Below are positions 1 through 10,606 of a stretch of DNA of 64,000 nt, piece after piece. How positions within the stretch are numbered: position 1 is the first letter of the stretch; each line of letters begins with the position of its first letter. The stretch comes from Aselliscus stoliczkanus. Lineage: Eukaryota > Chordata > Mammalia > Chiroptera > Hipposideridae. The stretch lies in contig CM066730.1 in NCBI GenBank assembly GCA_033961575.1, forward strand, positions 121,733,523 to 121,797,522. Reading direction: 5' to 3'. The notes below the pieces were generated by a model. It ran no database searches, was not told the DNA's origin, and was given only the letters and a program-made list of their open reading frames with translations. Position numbers and translations under genes: made by a program.

Positions 1-900
1 TGAATAAAATCAATACACAAGTGTAATGGTATAGCATATAATTTTCAAAACCTACAGATTACAATAGTAAATAAAAAATAATATACCTAAATAAGACTCA
101 GAAAATCATGAGACATTATTCAAAGCCATTAAATAAGATTTAAATAAATGGGAAGTACCATGCTCCTGGGTTAAAAGTTTCAACATTACAATGATATCAA
201 ATCTCCCAAAATTATCTACAAAATTAATGTAGCTAAAATCAAAATGCAATTATGTTTATATAGTGGTTGACAGTCTAAGTCTAAAATCTGTATGGAAATG
301 CAAAATACCATGAATAGTTAAAGCATTCTTGAGAAGAAATAAAAGAAAAAAAACAAGGTAGAATAAATATGTCCATCCAACTCTCAAGACTTATTATAAA
401 TCTACACTAAGAAGGTAGTATTAGTAAAGGGTAATAAAATTAATCAGTGAAAAGGATAAGAATATGGAAATTTAATTTATGATAGAGCTGATATTGAATA
501 CAAATGGGGAAAAGATAAGCCATTAAATAATTTATTCTGGGACAACTAATAATTGCTATTAAAAAAAAAATTATACTTAGCCCCTATCCCTCAACATAAT
601 AAATTATCAATTTCACTGGGATTAAATAATTAAATACAAATGATAAAAGTATAAAACTTTTAACAGAAAACACAGAAGAATAAATTATGATATTAACATT
701 TGTTAAATGTTTTTAAAAAACAACTTATTAAGGAAAAGCTGGTAATTTCAACGACATTAGTATTTAAAATTCCTGCTTATCAGAAGATATAACAAAACAG
801 GATACAAAAATATAGAAGGTATTCATAACACATGACTGATAACAGGTGATAACATTTGTCCATACTTATAGCCACCTAGATTGTAATGTTGGCCTAGAAT
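1..900 (+). mobile_element. Ancient L1 fragment (ORF2 3' part), degraded
   Basis: The order of phrases follows the L1 ORF2 region downstream of the reverse transcriptase: a 'taccatgctcctggg' block near 158, 'tctcccaaaattatctacaaa' type text near 202, a 'tctgggacaac' block near 535, and A-rich text resembling 'ataaaacttttaacagaaaa' at about 651. There is no usable reading frame; stops occur throughout. It is much more decayed than the L1 copies further right, so it belongs to an old mammalian L1 subfamily. The left boundary is outside the window and the right boundary is uncertain. Confidence 0.6.
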
Positions 901-1110
901 TATGATTGACAGTTTTATGTTACTTTAATTTTCTTTAAAAAATGGAGCCTGCACTTAAAATTCTAAGACATTTCTGGGCAAAGATGGTTACTAAAAAGAG
1001 GCATTGGCTAAAAGTTGAAAAACCACTGCAAAAAACAAAACTAGAGAGAGACCTTGAGAATCCCAACAGTGAGAGCTGTGCATGAACAAGATATCCATTA
1101 GAGCCTCAGC

Positions 1111-1163
<53 letters not shown>

Positions 1164-1589
1164 GGCATAGTAAAAGGAGTAACTGACAAGTGTTTAATAA
1201 AAATAAAAATAAAAACATTATCAAAGGCTTGGGCAGGCATAGGAAAACCAACAAGCAAAAAGCCATTGAAGGGGCAAGAGGAGGGAACAATTAACTTGAA
1301 CCAGAGATAGAGTCTGACAGGATCTGTGACTTTGTAGAAAAACAGAGCTATTCCAAAACTAACCTGGCAAGATAATAGCCAAGGAGACAATACCTTTCCT
1401 TCTCCTACTTGCCCTCCTACTTATACCTCCTGCTGGATGAGCCCATCTAAAGTAATCTAGTTAATTTATTACATAGATGTCAGCCCTTATTCCCTTCTTC
1501 CCCCAACAGGGGATAAAAGGAATATCCAAAAAGGAAGTAAAATCCAAAGCTAGCTGGTACACCCCAGCACCCAAGAATAACAGTGATCA
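901..1589. other. Unassigned sequence with a CA microsatellite
   Basis: No family recognised. The two minus-strand frames through this stretch are Cys-Val dinucleotide translations and are not genes. Confidence 0.4.
1113..1160. repeat. (CA)n microsatellite
   Basis: About 24 uninterrupted CA units. Both strands are open through it because CA/TG repeats contain no stop codon, which explains the spurious reading frames here. Confidence 0.97.
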
Positions 1590-2278
1590 CAGTAAAAATG
1601 AACTCTCATACACTGTTGGTGGGAATGCAGATCAGTGCAGCCACTATGGAAGGCAGTGTGGAGGTTCCCCCAAAAAATTAAGAATAGAATTACCATATGA
1701 CCCAGCAATCCCTCCTTGGGTATCTACCCCCAAAACTCTGAAAACATTTAACCATAAACATATATGTACTCTGATGTTAATTGCAGCTTTATTTATGGTG
1801 GCTAAGACATGGAAACTACCAAAGTGTCCTACGATAGATGACTGGATAAAGAAGATGTGGTATATATACACAATGGAATACTACTCTGATGTAAAAAAAG
1901 ATGAAATACTGCCATTTGCAAAAACATGGATGGATCTTGATATTATTATGCTAAGTGAAATAAGTCAGACAGACAAAGTTGAGAACCATATGTCTTCACT
2001 CATATGTGCGATATAAAACTGAAGACATCAAAGGAACAAGACAAACAAACAAACAAACAAACAAACAAAACCCTCATAGACACAGACCAGAGGGTAAGGG
2101 GGATGGGGAGACAGTAAAAGAAGGTAAAGGGGATCAAATATATGGTGATGGAAAGAGAACTGACTCTGGGTGGTGAACACATAATGCAACATATAGATGA
2201 TGTATTACAGAATTGTACATTTGAATCCTGTGTAGCTTTGTTGACAATAGTCACCCCAATAAATTTTAATTAAAAAAA
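1590..2278 (+). mobile_element. 5'-truncated L1, ORF2 C-terminus plus 3'UTR
   Basis: An open frame from 1,477 to 2,016 runs into an L1 ORF2 C-terminus. The part from about 1,600 carries the conserved L1 sequence of 'PYDPAIP' near 1,694 and 'MWYIYTMEYY' near 1,855, then 'EISQ' before the end. A 3'UTR follows with an AAAC-type simple repeat at 2,040-2,070, an AATAAA at 2,260 and a terminal A-run at 2,270-2,282. Only the last part of the element is present, as usual for truncated L1 insertions. The 115 bases of open frame before 1,590 are probably flanking DNA. Confidence 0.88.
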
Positions 2279-2469
2279 AAAACTAACGGAGTTTTTTATA
2301 AACTCCACTTTCATATCTCTATTCTCAACAATTTCAATTTCAATCATGTTTTCTCAAAGTTAGCCATGACCTTTATTTTACTAAATCTGATGACAATTTT
2401 TCTGTCCTTATTTTTTGTAAACTCTCAGCAGAATCTGATACAGTTGGGTCTTGTTTCTTTTGTCCAGGA

Positions 2470-2765
2470 TTTTACTTTAATCTCTCTTTTTGTTCCTCAG
2501 CTCTGTATTAATGTAACATTTGACACTCCTAATCAGTTTCCCTGGTCTTTCTACAACATTCCACTATTATTTTCTTATAACACTTGTGACATCAGACATC
2601 ATCTTAATTTACTTTTTTCTTTTTCATTTCAGCTTTACTAGATTGTAAATTCAATGAGAATAAACCGTCGTCTACCTCAGTCATTTCTGTCTCTCCAATG
2701 CCTTGAGCAGTGCCTAAAATATCATAGTCACAAGTGGTTAAATAAATTGATACATTAAAACATAC
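2470..2765 (+). mobile_element. LINE-2 3' end
   Basis: The L2 3' terminal signature is readable: 'tagattgtaaattcaatgag' near 2,640 (consensus tagactgtaagctccatgag), then a 'gcagtgcctaaaatatcatag' type block near 2,707 and 'ttaaataaattgatac' at 2,738. L2 is an old CR1-like retroelement, long inactive in placental mammals. The 5' edge is uncertain. Confidence 0.6.
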
Positions 2766-3644
2766 AACATGTAAACATATGTCTGATACAAAGTAAATGC
2801 TTAAGAAATAATAGCTTTTTATCTTTCTAGTGTATGTACATCAAAAGAAAAGTTGCCAATAGTTTCAATGATCCTCTGAGTGATATGATGATTCCCAAAC
2901 AGAACTCTAAAATAACAAGGGACCAACATTTTCCTTACTCTGGAATGCTATCCTTTCATGTTCTTTTCCCAGTCAGTTGAAAAATGCCAGACTGTTTGGG
3001 TCACCAGGTCTTCCACAAGAAATTCTCTCAGTATAGCAGTTGGTCCTTCCCTTATGCTAACCTTACCCTCCCAGAGATGCTGTGCCTAGAAACTCCTTTA
3101 CCTAAGCCGACTTACTACTAGCTCAGGTCCACTCTGCCAGATGTTTTCTCACACTCATGATATTCTTTTTCAATGGATTCATTTTTTCTCCAGCCAGTCT
3201 CATCTCTTTTAGCGATGTCCATTCCCTCACATAAGTTTCATATTTATTAAGATGGCAGTAATGGACATGATTCAAATTCTCTTCCACAAAATTTCAAAGA
3301 CCCATGTAAACTTAAGACAGTGGGCAGGCATGTGTTCCAATGAACACCCTGTGATAGGTAAAATAATTCTCAAACCATTTTGTAACCATTAGGTTTATCG
3401 ACAAGAGAGCACTGAGGTGTGGTGCTGCTTAGCTCTTCCACATTCTGGCCTATAAGACCCTCAGCTCTGACCCCCTCACCTCCCACATAGTGCTATAGCA
3501 GTACCCTAACAATATCTTAAAAATTAGTCAGTACAGTAACACACTCATTCATTTTTATGAGAAAGAAGTAAAACTGTTTTAAGAGAGTGAATTGACTGTT
3601 TGAATTAACAGATCAACTAAGAAAGAACTGACCATCAGATAGCC
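2766..3644. other. No recognisable feature
   Basis: Unassigned sequence with slightly higher GC than its surroundings around 3,000-3,480. No long open frame, no splice-bounded exon and no repeat that I can name. Confidence 0.4.
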
Positions 3645-3775
3645 TGAACTGTATACTTATGCAAAACACTATAATTTTCAAATCACTGTTACATATATTA
3701 TTTCATTTAATTTATACTGTTAAGATAAAGTTAGAAATACCAAAAGCTATCATCACTAAGTTGTCATCTACTCCA
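3645..3775 (-). mobile_element. MIR fragment
   Basis: Resembles the reverse complement of the MIR 3' half: 'acatatattatttcatttaa' at about 3,692, where the consensus reads as a 'ttaactcatttaatcctcac' block. Weak but in the right order. Confidence 0.45.
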
Positions 3776-4690
3776 ATTTCTTTATTCCTATAATAATGAT
3801 GGTAATAATGACACTACATTACTGATTTGAGTTATCTTATCCCTTTGTAGGAAAATTAATATATTTTTTAAATTAACTTTAAAATTGACTTTGACTAGCC
3901 AGTGTTCTTCTGTCTTAGTAATATTGCAACCCATGTCAATCACCCCAGAAATATGATATTGTATTCTATTTGGGGGCAGATATTTAAATTATATTCTCAA
4001 AATATTGTTTAAATTAAATATGGGAAGGAAAATGCAAATTAGAAAAATTAAAATATGAAGATGCAATAACATATTGGCAGTTCCCATCCATGTATTATCT
4101 CCTATTTGAATGCATGGCAAATGCACAGAACTTGTACCATATTCTGTAAACTCTGATACAAAGCTTGACATGTGCTAAAATGTCAAATCTACCAATGTTA
4201 GTTATCAGCACTTTCTTTGCAAGAGTATTCAATTCATTTTTACATCACTATTTTTTCCATGTATTATTTTGGAAGCTTAGTAAGGTATTCATGACCAAAA
4301 GAACTCGATTAATTTTTTTTCCTGGTAATTTCTTACACAGCTTTATGGACTCTGCTCAGAAGAATACTCAGAGTTAGAAACTTATAAGAAGTTTTGTCAT
4401 TTTTTTAAATACCAACTGCTTATCCATGAAAAGGAAACTTTAGCTTCAGTTGGCAACTAGTACCAGAATAACCATGGAGCCATCTGGTAATAATACTAAA
4501 ATGCTTTGGCAAATTAGCATTGCTAGTCTAACTGCCTATCTTTAGTGTGACTTTCTATATGCCAAAAAGACCTTACATGGGGAAATCATGAAGAGAGAAC
4601 AAGATCGAAATCTGAGTGTTTGATTGATTAGATGTTTATTTTGAGAGGGTGGGGGTTTGGTTAGGGTATGTTTTGTACATTAAGCAACTT
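3776..4690. other. No recognisable feature
   Basis: AT-rich unassigned sequence. Short frames at 3,989-4,171 and 4,165-4,377 show no domain, no codon pattern and no homology that I recognise. Confidence 0.4.
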
Positions 4691-4699
4691 CCAGGAAAT

Positions 4700-4855
4700 T
4701 ATTATTTTGTGAATCATAGATGTTAGGATCGCAAGAGGCTGGTGAGTAGCATCTGTTCCACTTGATTGACCTCACACAGGTAATAAACTATAATCCCACT
4801 TCGTGGATGAACTAGTTGAGCCTCTGAGAGCTCAAGTGCTTTAAAAAAAAAATCA
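4700..4855. mobile_element. Possible MIR-like old SINE remnant
   Basis: Text such as 'aatcatagatgttaggatcg' followed by 'gacctcacacagg' and 'cccacttcgtggatgaact' recalls old CORE-SINE or MIR3-type repeats. Too diverged to orient or name with certainty. Confidence 0.3.
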
Positions 4856-4912
4856 CACAATTAAAAAAATAAATAAAAAGAAAATAATAATTTAAAAAAA
4901 AATCACACAATT
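4840..4912 (+). repeat. Direct duplication with A-rich spacer
   Basis: A 22-23 bp block, 'tttaaaaaaaaatcacacaa' plus 'tta', occurs at 4,840-4,862 and again at 4,891-4,912. The two copies are separated by about 28 bp of A-rich sequence. This could be a slippage duplication or the target duplication of a degenerate A-rich insertion. Confidence 0.7.
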
Positions 4913-4919
4913 AATTCAA

Positions 4920-5125
4920 CTAGAAACAGGTACTTCTGTTATAGCACTTAGTACAGTATCATAATTGTCTGTTTAATTCTTATTTATTGGTCCCCCTTAA
5001 AACATTCTAAGCACAATAAAAGTTCACATAAAGAGATCACATGCATATTTATCACTTTCACTGGCTCCTAGTAAATACCCTGCTAGGCACACAGCAGAAA
5101 TTAAATAAATGCTATTGGTAAAAAA
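4920..5125 (+). mobile_element. LINE-2 3' end
   Basis: Ends with an L2-like tail: 'ctgctaggcacacagcagaa' near 5,080 followed by 'attaaataaatgctattgg', corresponding to the L2 'gcctggcacatagtaggtgctcaataaat' terminus. It lies in the same orientation as the L2 piece at 2,470. Confidence 0.5.
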
Positions 5126-7063
5126 AATAATAAACTTAGGCTGACTGTTCCAAAATCATCAAATACTACTCATGTGTGGGCATGAAAATATATTTATTTT
5201 AGTTATAAATTGTGAATCACACACCCTATTTCTATGTAGTAGAATCATAAAATCAAATAATTTTTAGAGGAGACCATACCACATCTTACAATACCAAAAA
5301 GAAAACTAATTTTGATTTTTTAGCTCTTTAAATTATAAAATGAATATAAAAATTGAAACAAAAAATAGGTATCAATACTTATTTCATATTATTCAATGGA
5401 CCCCGAATGAGGCTTTATTCTTGGGGTTGTTGATACCCTTTATGAATAGAATCTAACAAAACATTTTATAACCTCTTCAGGAAATGTTATATTTGCCTTT
5501 CTTCTACCAGAGGAGTTTATTTCTGAGCCAGAGTACTCAATTTAATTCACACTGAAAATTAACTTCAGAAGTATCATGCTTTCCTACCATCATCATTATT
5601 AAAGGCCTCCAGGTTCTCAGTCTTCAACCTCTTTCAGGCAGGAAATTGTTCGGGTGGTTTTTTTTTTTGACAGATTTAGAAACAGAGAACCAATAAATCT
5701 ATCTATAACCTCAAAGACCTATCTGTCAGTTGCAGACTGACAGGTCTTTGTTTTGTTATGCTTTAATTTTTCTTTCCTTTATCCTGAGGGCACTAATGGC
5801 TGCTAATAATTGGCACATAAAGATAATCAAAGAGACTCAAATAGCATTATGTATTAGAGGATACTATCAGATTGCCCTAAGCATTATTTTTTCTCATCTC
5901 TCACTAACATGCATGGGTTTACATAATACATTTTGTTCAAATACAACTGTTAGGAAATATCAGACCAAATTGTTACTATTTAGTATTCATGTGGTCATGC
6001 ATTCTGCCAAAGAAAAATAGAAACAACATATTAAAAGAGTAACTTTCTTGTAGAAAATACCTATTTTTTTTAACTTACATTTATTTACTAGAGCTCTATT
6101 ATTAGATAAAATATCTCAGGATTTGAATAATCATTTATCAAATCAATTTTTTAGTGATTTTATCTTTCATAATTCATTCAAATTTACAACTCATTGTTCT
6201 GTCAGGTATATTTATTCTAAAACAACAACACACACACACAAAAATAAAACAGAAAAAGGAGAAAGGGCGAGTGAGAGAGAGGAGTTTACTTTCTGAAATA
6301 TTTCAGCCTGATGCACAGATGATCTGGTCATTCTTAGGTGTCTTTCTCTGTTGTATAATCCATAAAATGAGTTTCCTGTATTATTCTATCCTTATAATTT
6401 AAAACATTCCAGCTTCAATTGGATCTGATGCCTTGAAACTTCTAGAAAAAAAATACTTGAATAGCTTTCAGTTTTGAAGACAATATATAAAGTTTGTATA
6501 AAAGTCTGCAAAATATTAGAAAATTGCTCATTTAGCTTTCTTCTTGAAAATCTGAGAGAAAATATTGTAAAAAAAAAATAATAATAGAGGCCTGATATTT
6601 GATTTGACAATGGTTGACAGCTTTCTCCCTTGTAGTTTAAATAAACATGCAAGCATCTTGAGTCATCTCATTCCATGTTTCTACTCTGCTATTATAGATT
6701 TTAACACAATAGTTGATATGAAAGTGCTTTCCTGTGATCTAAGTCAAAACAATCCTTAACTAAAGATATTTCTCTTTTACATAATGAACATTTTAATGGC
6801 CTCAATGAAGTTAGATCATTTTTTTCTTTGTCTTAATTTTCAGTTTTCTTATTTGAGACCAACCTAGAGCAAACCCACAAAAGGAGAAGTTAATCTTTGA
6901 ATTTCTTGGGTTCTCCTATGATGTATCTTCCCTGGGCAGGCCATAATATCTCAAATACTCTGTCAGTCCCAATTACCATCTCTGTGCAAAACAGCTGTAT
7001 GATTGTCTTTATGGAAGTTACCATGAACTGAAGTGAGAATCTGTGTATCTGGTTACATCTGAC
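5126..7063. other. Mostly unassigned AT-rich sequence
   Basis: No gene or clearly named repeat. It contains a perfect-arm hairpin at 5,712-5,750 (listed separately) and a short CA then purine-rich stretch around 6,226-6,285. The short frames at 5,730-6,020, 6,154-6,402 and 6,392-6,652 have no recognisable content. Confidence 0.4.
5712..5750. repeat. Inverted repeat / hairpin, 15-bp arms
   Basis: The left arm reads 'caaagacct' then 'gtcagt' with a 4-base bulge (atct) between them. The right arm 'actgacaggtctttg' is its exact reverse complement. The loop is 5 bases (tgcag). The fold is stronger than expected in AT-rich DNA by chance, but no function is implied. Confidence 0.85.
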
Positions 7064-7065
7064 TA

Positions 7066-7636
7066 CCATATTTTGCCATGTATAATGTGCACCCGTGTTT
7101 TTGGCCCAAACTTTCAGAGAAAAAAATATTTTGTTTTAATTTTTTAATTGAATTTTTTATATGTTTACATTTAGGTACTTGTTTTTTGTATTATAAAGGA
7201 ATTTTAGCATTTATTTTTTAGCATATTATGGTAGAAGAAATTGTATGTAGCAAATAATTATGAAACAGAAGAATAAATACAAGGTACAAGAAATTTTATA
7301 TACCAGTAACATATTTACTATATTTACACATCATAGAAGGCCAAGAACTCTTTGTCATTGCAAGTTAATTTAAGTTCAAAACACCACTTATCGAAGGAGG
7401 ACAGACAAATTAAGTTCATGAACTTTCCACCATGTTAAGTGCATGATGTAAAGTTTGTGAACTTAATTATCCATTATTGATTTCTAGAGTTACACTTTTA
7501 ACTCATAAGCATAAATAAAAGAATTAAAAACATTTACATAGACATGGATTTAGTACTACCCATGTATAATGGACATCCTTATTTTTCCCTCATAAATTTG
7601 GACAAAAAAGTGTGCACTATACGCAGCAAAATACAA
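7066..7636. mobile_element. Non-autonomous DNA transposon with terminal inverted repeats, TA flanks
   Basis: The left end starts 'ccatattttgcc' then 'atgtataatgtgcac'. The right end, read on the minus strand, starts 'ttgtattttgc' then 'tgcgtatagtgcac'. Similarity continues inward for roughly 70 bp, with 'ggcccaaactttcagag' on the left against 'gtccaaatttatgaggg' on the right. Both ends abut TA (7,064-7,065 and 7,637-7,638), as for Tc1/mariner/pogo-type insertion. The interior is 571 bp overall, AT-rich, with no transposase frame, so it would have depended on a transposase supplied elsewhere. Further copies of the 'catgtataatg' motif lie inside the right arm near 7,560. I do not recognise the family name. 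Confidence 0.75.
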
Positions 7637-7638
7637 TA

Positions 7639-8446
7639 TTTCAAGGATCAAATTCTGATGTCAAAGTGGATATAGAGACAGTGGCCTACCAAGCACAAAA
7701 ATTCTGCCTATGAAAGGGGTTCTATGTCACATAATGACTAGTAAATAAATTGTATCTTCTCTCTCAGGACATGTGAATAATAGACAAACAGAGACAAAAA
7801 GCGGTAAAGTGGCTAGGAGGCCAACAGACATTTAAAATGAATATTACAATTTTGGATGCTTACTGACTGCAGCTAATAAAATACTCTGTCCCAAATTGGA
7901 TTGAATAATAGGGAAAAGGAAAGAAATTTTTCACATAAATAATCCAGAAACAGGTGAGGTTTAAGGACCCATGTAACTTTCTAACAAAACTTCATAAATT
8001 GAATTAAATTTTGCATGTTCCTATCAACTTCCAAAGACAAGCACAGTATTGCAGTTACTAACAACACTCATAACTCCAGACCTTCTCTGACCTCTTACTC
8101 TATGTCATAAATCACTTTTACATACCTTATTCCTTGAAGCCTCACTCTTTAATACAAGATTAAAATGTAGCTAATTAATATAACTCCACAGATTCAAACT
8201 GTCCTTACTTTAATCAGGACTTAAAAGTGGTAAATATGTTTCCTTTAGGCCTCCCCACTGTATTGTTAATGATACTCCCTGTTCTTAGTATGCTGTTGCT
8301 TTTTTTAAGTCAGTCATTGTTTTGGGAAAATCATTCATTATTCCACTTACTATTCTATTGCTGCTCCTCATTCACCAATAGTTTTTCTGCAACTGGCACA
8401 TCGTCATGCATACCACAGGAGATCCCATTTGGAGAGGGCCATTTTC
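7639..8446. other. No recognisable feature
   Basis: Unassigned sequence up to the start of the L1 remnant. An open frame at 8,227-8,484 is hydrophobic and T-rich on the plus strand and crosses into L1 at its 3' end. It is not treated as a gene. Confidence 0.4.
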
Positions 8447-8750
8447 TGGCTTCTTTTGCTGTGCAGCTTTTCAGTTTGATATAGTCCCATTCATTTATTT
8501 TTGCTTTTACTTCCCTTGCCTTTGAGGTCAAACTCACAAAATCTTCTCTGAACCCAAGGTCCATAAGATTAGCATCTATGCATTCTTCTATGCAATTTAT
8601 TGTTATAGGTCTTATGTTTAAGCCTTTGATCCGTTTTGAGTTAATTTTGGTAAATGGTGACAGAGAGCAGTCTAACTTCATTCTTTTGTACATAACTTCC
8701 CATTTTTCACAACACCATTTATTGAAGGGGATTTTGTTTCTGCACTGCAT

Positions 8751-9185
8751 ATTATTATTATTATTAAAGATTTTATTGGGGAATTGGGGGAGGGGAACAG
8801 ACAAGTTACTGTCCTTTTGTTCTTCAGTCTAGTTGTGGAGGACATTGCTTCACTGGCCCATGTTGGTATCGTCATTGTGCTCTTCCCGGATAAGGCAGAT
8901 GGGTTGCCAGCCTCTGAATGGCCGCTCACAGCAGCTCTTGGCAGCTCACACCAGCTGCCAGCCACTCATGCTGGCTGCCGGCCACTCACTGTGGCCTATG
9001 GCATCTCATTGCAGCAGGAGCTAGAGCTGTGCTGTCCCGGGGACTCAGCATCCCAGCTCCAGGTGGAGCTATTGTTCACCATTTTAGCTGTAGAGGGCAG
9101 TGTCACTGGCCCTCATATGTGGGATCCCAACCTGGGCGGCTGGTGTCCCAAGCCAGCTCTTAACCAACGTGCCACTCAGCCGGCC
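8751..9185 (-). mobile_element. Long tRNA-headed SINE, minus strand
   Basis: The head lies at the right, where 'ggccggc' type sequence borders 9,185, and the tail at the left, with TTA-type simple repeat then 'gattttattggggaattggg' at about 8,769. The antisense of AATAAA lies within this tail. The flanks carry an 11-bp target duplication with one mismatch: 'ctgcactgcat' at 8,740-8,750 and 'ctgcactgtat' at 9,186-9,196. The body contains tandemly related 'cagctgccagccactcatg' and 'ctggctgccggccactcact' units near 8,954-8,990. Compare the copies at 30,990 and 61,745. Polymerase III-type SINE; the open frame across it at 8,784-9,251 is antisense and non-genic. Confidence 0.88.
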
Positions 9186-9228
9186 CTGCACTGTATGTTT
9201 TTGACTCCTTTTTTGAAAATCATATATA

Positions 9229-10468
9229 TTGGTTCTTCAGAAAAGTCATGACGCGTGTTTGTTAACACATAGCACTAGTTCATTTTTGGAAGTCCTAGAG
9301 TAATTTACATCTATGTTATTGCTATGTCATTTGACAGCTGATAGTTCTAGCTTCATTCTAAAAAAAATTGAGTGATTTGGTGAGTTTTGGAGATTTTACA
9401 AGTTGAAGATGGAAGACCAAACTGCATTTTCCCATATTTTATTGTTTTACTACCATAAAGGGAAGAACGCGCGTCAAGCTTGTGAAAAGTTGCATAAAGT
9501 TTACGGTGACAATGCTCTACAAGAACGTCAGTGCCAACGATGGTTCATGAAATTCCGTGCTGGTGATTTTGATCTCAACGATGCTACTCGGTTAGGGAGG
9601 CCCACCAAGGTAGATGACGACAAAATAAAGACATTGATCGAGTCAAACCCACCCTACACGACACAGAGCTTGCAGAAACATTGAACATCCATCATTAAAG
9701 TGATCACAACCACCTGAAGAAGCTGGGATATGTAAGCAAGCTCGATATTAGGTTTCTGCATGCATGAACTCAAAGAAGTTCATGTGATTGCACGTATAAA
9801 CATCTGCAATATGCTCATTAAATGTGAAGAAAACGATCCTTTTTTGAATTGACTGGTAACTGGTAATGAGCAGTAGATTGTTTACAACACTGTGGTACAC
9901 AAAAGGTCTTGGTCCCAATGTGATGATTCGCCTCAAATGACATCGAAAGCAGACATTCATTAGAGGAAGGTAATGCTCTCAGTGTGCTGGGATTTTAAAG
10001 GTGTTGGGATTTTTGAGCTCCTATCAAGGAACCAAGCAATCAATTCAAATATGTACTGTCGGCAATTGGACAGTTTGAACGAATCCATCATCCAGAAACA
10101 TCCAGCACTTGTTAATTATAAACATGTTTGACCACCTGTCAAAAATTATTGTAGCTTGATTGGGATGTGTTGCCACACCTACCATACTTGACTGACCTTG
10201 CGCCGTCAGACTTCCACTTGTTTCGCTGTTTTTAAAACTCCTTGCATGGTATAACATTCAATTGAGACAAGGCTTTAAATCAGCACCTTGCTCATTCTTG
10301 TGCAAATAAAGACAGGTCCTTCTAAGATAGGACTATAAAGCTCACTGAAAAATGGCAAATGTTATAGAAAAAATGGGCATTATATTATTGATTGATCTTT
10401 GCTCTTTATATAAATAAATGACCTTTGAAAAATATAGACAAAATTCATCATGAATTTTCCAAAGACCA
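9229..10468 (+). mobile_element. Near full-length mariner transposon (mellifera-like)
   Basis: About 1,240 bp, close to the usual 1.28 kb. The left inverted repeat begins 'ttggttcttcagaaaagtca' at 9,229. The right end, 'catcatgaattttccaaaga' followed by 'cca', is its diverged reverse complement ending about 10,468. TA lies outside both ends, the mariner target. Between them is a single relic transposase gene on the plus strand. The element sits inside the minus-strand L1 and is bordered on its right by a TA/CA microsatellite that grew from the TA-rich junction. The assignment to the mellifera group rests on the N-terminal sequence pattern; a subfamily call needs alignment. Confidence 0.9.
9409..10400 (+). 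pseudogene. Mariner transposase, inactivated
   Basis: Mariner transposases cut and paste their own element using an N-terminal helix-turn-helix DNA-binding region and a DD34D catalytic core. The N-terminus is intact from the ATG at 9,409: 'HILLFYYHKGKNARQA' then 'RQCQRWFMKFRAGDFDL' and 'GRPTKVDDD'. A frameshift near 9,665 leads to a stop at 9,682; in another frame the second helix-turn-helix region continues, with 'LKKLGYVSKLD' at about 9,715-9,748. Further damage: the first catalytic block reads TGNEQ-stop near 9,859-9,876, so the aspartate is replaced by asparagine and the tryptophan codon is TAG. The block expected to hold the second aspartate has collapsed near 10,125. The third aspartate survives in 'LAPSDFHLFR' at 10,197-10,226. 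The ATG rather than the TTG at 9,403 is chosen because family members start with a Met near this motif. The product cannot be active. Confidence 0.88.
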
Positions 10469-10474
10469 TATATA

Positions 10475-10518
<44 letters not shown>

Positions 10519-10524
10519 TATACA

Positions 10525-10598
<74 letters not shown>

Positions 10599-10604
10599 CA
10601 TACA
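10469..10604. repeat. Compound (TA)n-(CA)n microsatellite
   Basis: TA units at 10,469-10,525 pass into CA/TACA units up to about 10,604. The His-Thr, Tyr-Ile and Cys-Val frames on both strands are translations of this repeat. It lies exactly between the mariner and the MITE. Confidence 0.95.
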
Positions 10605-10606
10605 TA

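Noticed and set aside
991..1390. Two long minus-strand frames rich in Cys-Val
   Set aside because: They are translations of the (CA)n microsatellite and its flanks. Dinucleotide repeats of this type lack stop codons.
8355..8804. 149-residue minus-strand frame
   Set aside because: Composite of the SINE tail, an L1 ORF2 remnant and unassigned flank; no single protein homology and no initiation context.
8784..9251. 155-residue plus-strand frame
   Set aside because: It is the antisense strand of the long SINE at 8,751-9,185 running into flanking sequence. Similar frames occur across the other SINE copies.
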